From positions 558,001 to 622,000 of the forward strand of contig NZ_QLTT01000003.1 in assembly GCF_003269295.1 (NCBI RefSeq): a stretch of 64,000 bases of DNA. The letters are read 5' to 3'. The first letter of the stretch is position 1; the number at the start of each line of letters is the position of its first letter. The notes beneath the pieces are model-generated. The model did not search any database, had not been told where the DNA came from, and saw only the letters and a program-made list of their open reading frames with translations. Positions 15,001 to 21,000 of the stretch are shown piece after piece. The stretch is from Lentzea atacamensis (GTDB lineage: Bacteria > Actinomycetota > Actinomycetes > Mycobacteriales > Pseudonocardiaceae). The position numbers were made by a program, and so were the translations under genes.

Positions 15001-18000
15001 TGAGCGTTTGGCGTTTTTGCTGGCTGATGCCGAGGTTGTTGCTGTGGTGACGACCTCGGTTCTGGCGGGTGAGCTGGCTGGGTTCGCGGGTGAAGTCCTG
15101 CTGCTGGAGGACATGCTCGACGGCTCCGACATGGCCGGCGCCAACGACGACCCACGCGCACCCGAGGAAGGGCCCGCCTTCAACGAGCCGCTCGACCCCA
15201 ACGGCTTGGCGTACATCGCGTACACCTCCGGATCGACCGGTCGGCCCAAGGGCGTGGCGGTGACGCACGCCGCCTTGTCGTCCTATGTGGCCGGTTGGCG
15301 TGATGGTCTGGCCGTGTTGGGCGGCCCCGGCACGGTGTTGTCGATGTCCGGTCCGGGCTTCGACGTGTCCATCGGTGACATGACCCGTGCCCTGGCCTTC
15401 GGGCAGACCGTGGTGTTCTTGCCGCACGACGAGCATGTGACGGTCGAGTCGCTGCACGAGACCCTGTTGAATCACGAGGTCGAGGTCGCGGAGATCGTGC
15501 CGGGCATGCTCCTGCGCGACCTGGCGGCGCACTGCCGCACCGCAGGTCCCGTGGAGAGCTTGCGCCTGGTCATCTCCGGCACCGACATGTGGACGCACGA
15601 CGCGCTCACCACCGCAGTTGCCGAAGTCGCCCCCAACGCCGTGCCGGGCAACGTGTTCGGCGTGACCGAGGCGGCGATCGACTCGATCTTCCACCCGGTC
15701 GGCGAGGATCACCCCGCGGCCGTGGTGCCGATCGGTACGCCGTTGACCGGTGCACAGGCGTTCGTGGTGGACGGCTCGTTGCGTCCGGCACCGGTGGGTG
15801 TGCCGGGCGAGCTGCTGGTCGGCGGTCCCGGTCTGGCTCAGGGCTATGTGGGCCGCCCCGATCTGACAGCCGAGCGGTTCGTGCCCAACGTGTTCGGTGC
15901 GGGTGGCGGTCGGCTCTACCGGACCGGTGATAGGGCACGGTGGCGTGCGGACGGCACCATCGAGTTCCTGGGCCGGGTCGACGAGCAGGTCAAGATCCGT
16001 GGTTACCGGGTCGAACCCGGCGAGGTCGAGGTCGTCATCGGTGACCACCCCGGCGTGCGTGATGTCGTCGTGGTCGCACGTGATGGCGGTCCGCACGGCG
16101 GCAAGCGTCTCGTCGCCTACGTGGTGGCCGAGTCCGACGACGTCAGCGGTTCGGTGTTGCGGGCGTGGTTGCGCGAACGCGTGCCGGATTACCTGGTGCC
16201 GTCGGTGTTCGTAGCCCTGGACAGGTTGCCGCTGACGCCGAACGGGAAGGTCGACCGGCGCGGTCTGCCTGACCCCGAGCCCGAGTCGACCGGTGAGGCG
16301 TATGTCGCACCGCGGACTGCCGTCGAGGAAACGCTGGCGGCGGTGTGGAGTGGTGTGCTGGGTGTCGAGCGCGTCGGCGTGCACGACAACTTCTTCGAGC
16401 TCGGTGGCGATTCGATCCTGAGCCTGCAGATCGTCGCTCGTGCTCGCGCTGCCGGACTCGGCATCGACGTGGCCGACGTGTTCGCCCACCAGTCGGTGGC
16501 CGAGCTGGCGCCAGTGGTGCGGGACGCTCCGGCGGCGACGCTGGCGGAGCAGGGTGTGGTCACCGGTCCGGTGCCGTTCACGCCGATCCAGCGCTGGTTC
16601 CTGGCGCAGGACATCCCGGACCGCGACCACTGGAACTGGTCCGGCGTGTTCGAACTGGCCCCCGGCACCGATCCGGACCGGCTCGGCCAGGCACTGGACG
16701 CCGTTGTGGCCCACCACGATGCGCTGCGGATCCGCTTCAGCGCCGACAGCCAGTACAACGCGCCGGTCGACGGCGGCGGGTTCCTGCGCGTGACCGCCGA
16801 CCACGATGTCGTCGCGCACATGACGGCGGCGCAGAAGTCGTTGCGTCTCGCCGATGGTCCGCTTCTGGCTGCCGTCTTCTTCGATCGCGGTGACGAGCCT
16901 GCGTGGCTCGGTCTGACCGTGCACCACCTGGTGATGGACGGGGTGTCGTGGAATCTCCTGCTGGAGGACCTCGACACCGCCTACCGCGGTGGGACGCTCG
17001 CGCCGAAGACGACGTCGTTCCAGCAGTGGGCACAGCAGTTGCAGGACGACGACGCCAGCGGCGAACGGGAGCACTGGGTCGCGGCAACCGCGGACGTCGT
17101 CACGCTTCCGGCCGACGGCAACGGCCCGAACACCGATGCGTCCGAGTCGATCGTGCAGTCATGGCTGGACGCGGACACGACCGCGACCCTGCTCGGCGAC
17201 GCGCACAAGGCGTACCGCACGCAGGGCCACGACCTGTTGCTGGCCGCTCTCGCCCAGGCTCTGGGGGAGTGGGCCGGCTCCGACCACGTCACGGTCGACT
17301 TGGAGAGCCACGGCCGTGAGGTCGCGGACCTGTCCCGCACGGTCGGCTGGTTCACGTCGATCTTCCCCGTCCGCCTCACCAGCGAACGTGATCCGGCAGC
17401 GGCGATCAAGGCGGTGAAGGAACAACTCCGTGAGGTGCCGCGTCGTGGCGTGGGCTACGGCGTACTGCGGTGGCTGCACGGTGAACTGGCCGGCGCACCA
17501 GACCGGCCGGTGTTGTTCAACTACCTCGGCGCGCATGACGCCACCGGTGACGACGAGGCAGGGTTGATCCGCCGCGAGCTGAACGGCGACCTGGCCGGCC
17601 CGAGCGAAGCCGAAGGCGGAACGCGATCGCACCTGTTGCAGCTCGAAGTGCAGCAGGCCGCTGACGGACGGTTGTCCATCGAGTGGTTCCACTCCACCAA
17701 CCGTCACGACACCGCCACCGTCGAACGGGTTGCGGCGCGGTACGTCGAGGCGTTGCGTGAGCTGGCCGAGCACTGCAGGTCGACGGCTGGTGGGTTCACG
17801 CCGTCGGACTTCCCGCTGGCGACCCTCACGCAGGACGAGATCGATGGGCTCGTGGCGAGCTGTCCGTCGCTTGTGGACGCTTACCGGCTGGCGCCGGTGC
17901 AGTCGGGCATGTTGTTCGGTGTCGTCGGCGCCCCGGACGAAGGGGACGGCCTCTACTGGGGACAGGGCGTCTACGACCTCGCCGGTCAGATCGACGCGGC

Positions 18001-21000
18001 GAGGCTGGCGGCGGCCTGGCGTCAGGTGATCGCCCGGCACGCTGCACTGCGGAGCGGGTTCGTGTGGGAGGGCGTCAGCGAGCCGGTGCAGATCGTGCTC
18101 ACCGACGTTGATGTCCCGCTCGAGCAGCGCGACTGGTCGGGTCTCGACGAGGCCGCACAACAGGTTCGGCTGCAGGAGCTGCTGGCGGACGATCGTGCGC
18201 TCGGTTTCGACCTGGCCCGCCCACCGCTCACACGCCTCTACCTCGTCGACCGCGGCAACGGGCAGAACTGGCTCATCTGGGGCCTCTACCAGGGCTTGTG
18301 CGACGGGTGGAGCCTGCCCGTCGTCATGGACGAGGTGTCCGCCGCCTACCAACGGCAGTCTCTGCCACCGGCGCGGCCGTACCGCGACTACATCGCCTGG
18401 CTCGGCCAGCGCGATCCCGCTGACACCGAAGGGTTCTGGCGCACCTACCTCGGCGGCTTCGAGGCGCCCACGGCACTGCCGGTGGACCGCCTGGCCGCGA
18501 GCCACTACGCCCAGGACCGGCGGCGCACGCACCTCGACGAGGACGCCACCACCAGGCTCGTGGAGCTGGCACGGCGTGAGCGCGTCACGTTGTCGACGGT
18601 GGTGCAGGCGGCGTGGGCGAAGGTGCTCTCCGCGAGCTCGGGTGAGGACGACGTGGTGTTCGGCCTGACCGTCTCCGGCCGCCCCGCAGACCTGGCCGGG
18701 GTCGAGTCGATGGTCGGCCTGTTCATCAACACGCTGCCCGTGCGTGCCGTCGTGCCCATGGACACGCCGTTCACGTCGTGGCTGCATGAACTGCGGGACA
18801 ACCAGATCGCGCTGCAACGGTACGAGTTCACGCCGCTGGTCGACGTGCAACGGTGGTCCGCTGTGCCGCACGGCCGCGGGTTGTTCGACAGCATCGTCGT
18901 GTTCGGCAACTACCCGCAGGAGGAAGCACCCGCCGACGCCGGCGAGGACTGGGCAGACGCCGTCGAGTCCGTCGAGCAGGGCAACTACCCGCTCACCTTC
19001 GCGGTCGACCTGGAGGCCACGCTCAAGATCGAAGCAGAGTTCTCCACGGCCGCGTTCGACGCCACCACCGTCGAACGCGTTCTCGACCAGCTCGTCGTCG
19101 TCCTCACCGCCATCGCGCACGACCCGGAGCTGGCCGTCGCCGACCTGCCGCTGCAGCGCCCGGAGCAGGCGGCACAGCTCGTGGCATGGGGCGAGACTTC
19201 CACGCCGGCCGCCGAACAGCCGGTACCCGACCTGATCCGCAGCTGGGCGCACACCGGCGCCGTGGCCGCGAAGTGCGGCGGCGAGCGCCTGACGTTCGCC
19301 GAGCTGGACGCCCGGTCTGCCAGCCTGGCTGCACGCCTGCAGCAGGCCGGGGTGACGGTGGAGTCGCCGGTCGCCGTGCTGGTCCCACGCGGGGTCGAGC
19401 TCGCGGTGGCTTTCCAGGGTGTGTTGCGCAGCGGTGGTGTGTACGTGCCGATCAACCCTGGTCTGCCCGCCGAACGACTCGCGTTCCTGCTGGCCGATGC
19501 GGGTGCGGTTGCCGCGGTCACGACCACTGTTCTCGCCGGTGAGCTGGCCGCGTTCAGCGGCCCGGTGCTCGTGCCGGACGACACGGTCCTCGACTCGTCG
19601 CCGGTGCGGATCGACCCCGATGCGTTGGCGTACATCGCTTACACGTCCGGATCGACCGGCCGGCCCAAGGGTGTCGCGGTGACGCACGGCGCATTGTCGT
19701 CGTACGTCGCGGGATGGCGCGCCGGGCTCGCCGATGTGGGTGGTCCGGGGGTGGTGTTGTCGATGTCCGGTCCGGGCTTCGACGTGTCCATCGGCGACAT
19801 GACCCGCGCGTTGGCGTTCGGGCAGACGGTGGTGTTCCTGCCGCACGACGAACACGTGTCCGTGGAATCGTTGCACGGCACGCTGAGCGGTGACGGCGTG
19901 GCGATCGCCGAGATCGTGCCGGGCATGCTGTTGCGCGACCTGGCGGCGCACTGCCGCACCGCAGGTCCCGTGGAAAGCCTGCGGTTGGTGATCTCCGGTA
20001 CGGACATGTGGACGCACGACGCACTCACCACCGCAGTGGCCGAGGTGGCGCCGAACGCGGTGCCGGGCAACGTGTTCGGCGTGACCGAGGCGGCCATCGA
20101 CTCGATCTTCCACCCGGTCGGGGACGACCACCCGCACGCCGTCGTGCCCATCGGCACACCGCTCGCCGGCGCCCGCGCCGTCATCGTCGACGACGCGCTG
20201 CGCCCGGCTCCCGTCGGCGTCCCGGGTGAGCTGCTCGTCGGTGGTCCCGGTGTGGCACGCGGCTACGTGAACCGGCCCGACCTGACCGCGGAACGGTTCG
20301 TGCCGGACATCTTCGGTGTGGCTGGCGGCCGGTTGTACCGGACCGGTGACCGGGCGCGGTGGCGTGCGGACGGCACGATCGAGTTCCTGGGCCGCGTGGA
20401 CGAGCAGGTCAAGATCCGTGGTTATCGGGTCGAGCCCGGCGAGGTCGAGGTCGTCATCGGTGACCACCCCGATGTGCGTGATGTCGTCGTGGTGGCGCGG
20501 GATGGTGGTGCGCACGGTGGCAAGCGTCTGGTCGCCTACGTTGTTGCGGAGGGGGAGTTCAGCGCGAAGGTCCTCCGGGACTGGTTGCGTGAGAGGGTGC
20601 CGGACCACCTGGTGCCGTCGGTGTTCGTGCCGCTGGACAGGTTGCCCCTCACCCCGAACGGGAAGGTCGACCGCAAGGGCCTGCCCGACCCCGAGCCCGA
20701 GAGCCCGGCAGAGGTCTTCGAAGCACCCCGAACGTCCGTTGAGGACACTCTCGCGGCGGTGTGGTCGCAGGTGCTGGGCCTCGAACGGGTCGGAGTGCAC
20801 GACAACTTCTTCGAGCTGGGCGGCGACTCGATCCTGAGCCTGCAGATCGTCGCCAGGACCAGGGCCGCCGGGCTGGGCGTGGACGTGGCGGACGTGTTCG
20901 CCCACCAGACCATCGCCGAGCTCGCCCCCGTCGTGCGCGACACCCCCGCGCTGACGCTGGCCGAACAGGGTGTCGTCACCGGTCCGGTCCCGCTCACGCC

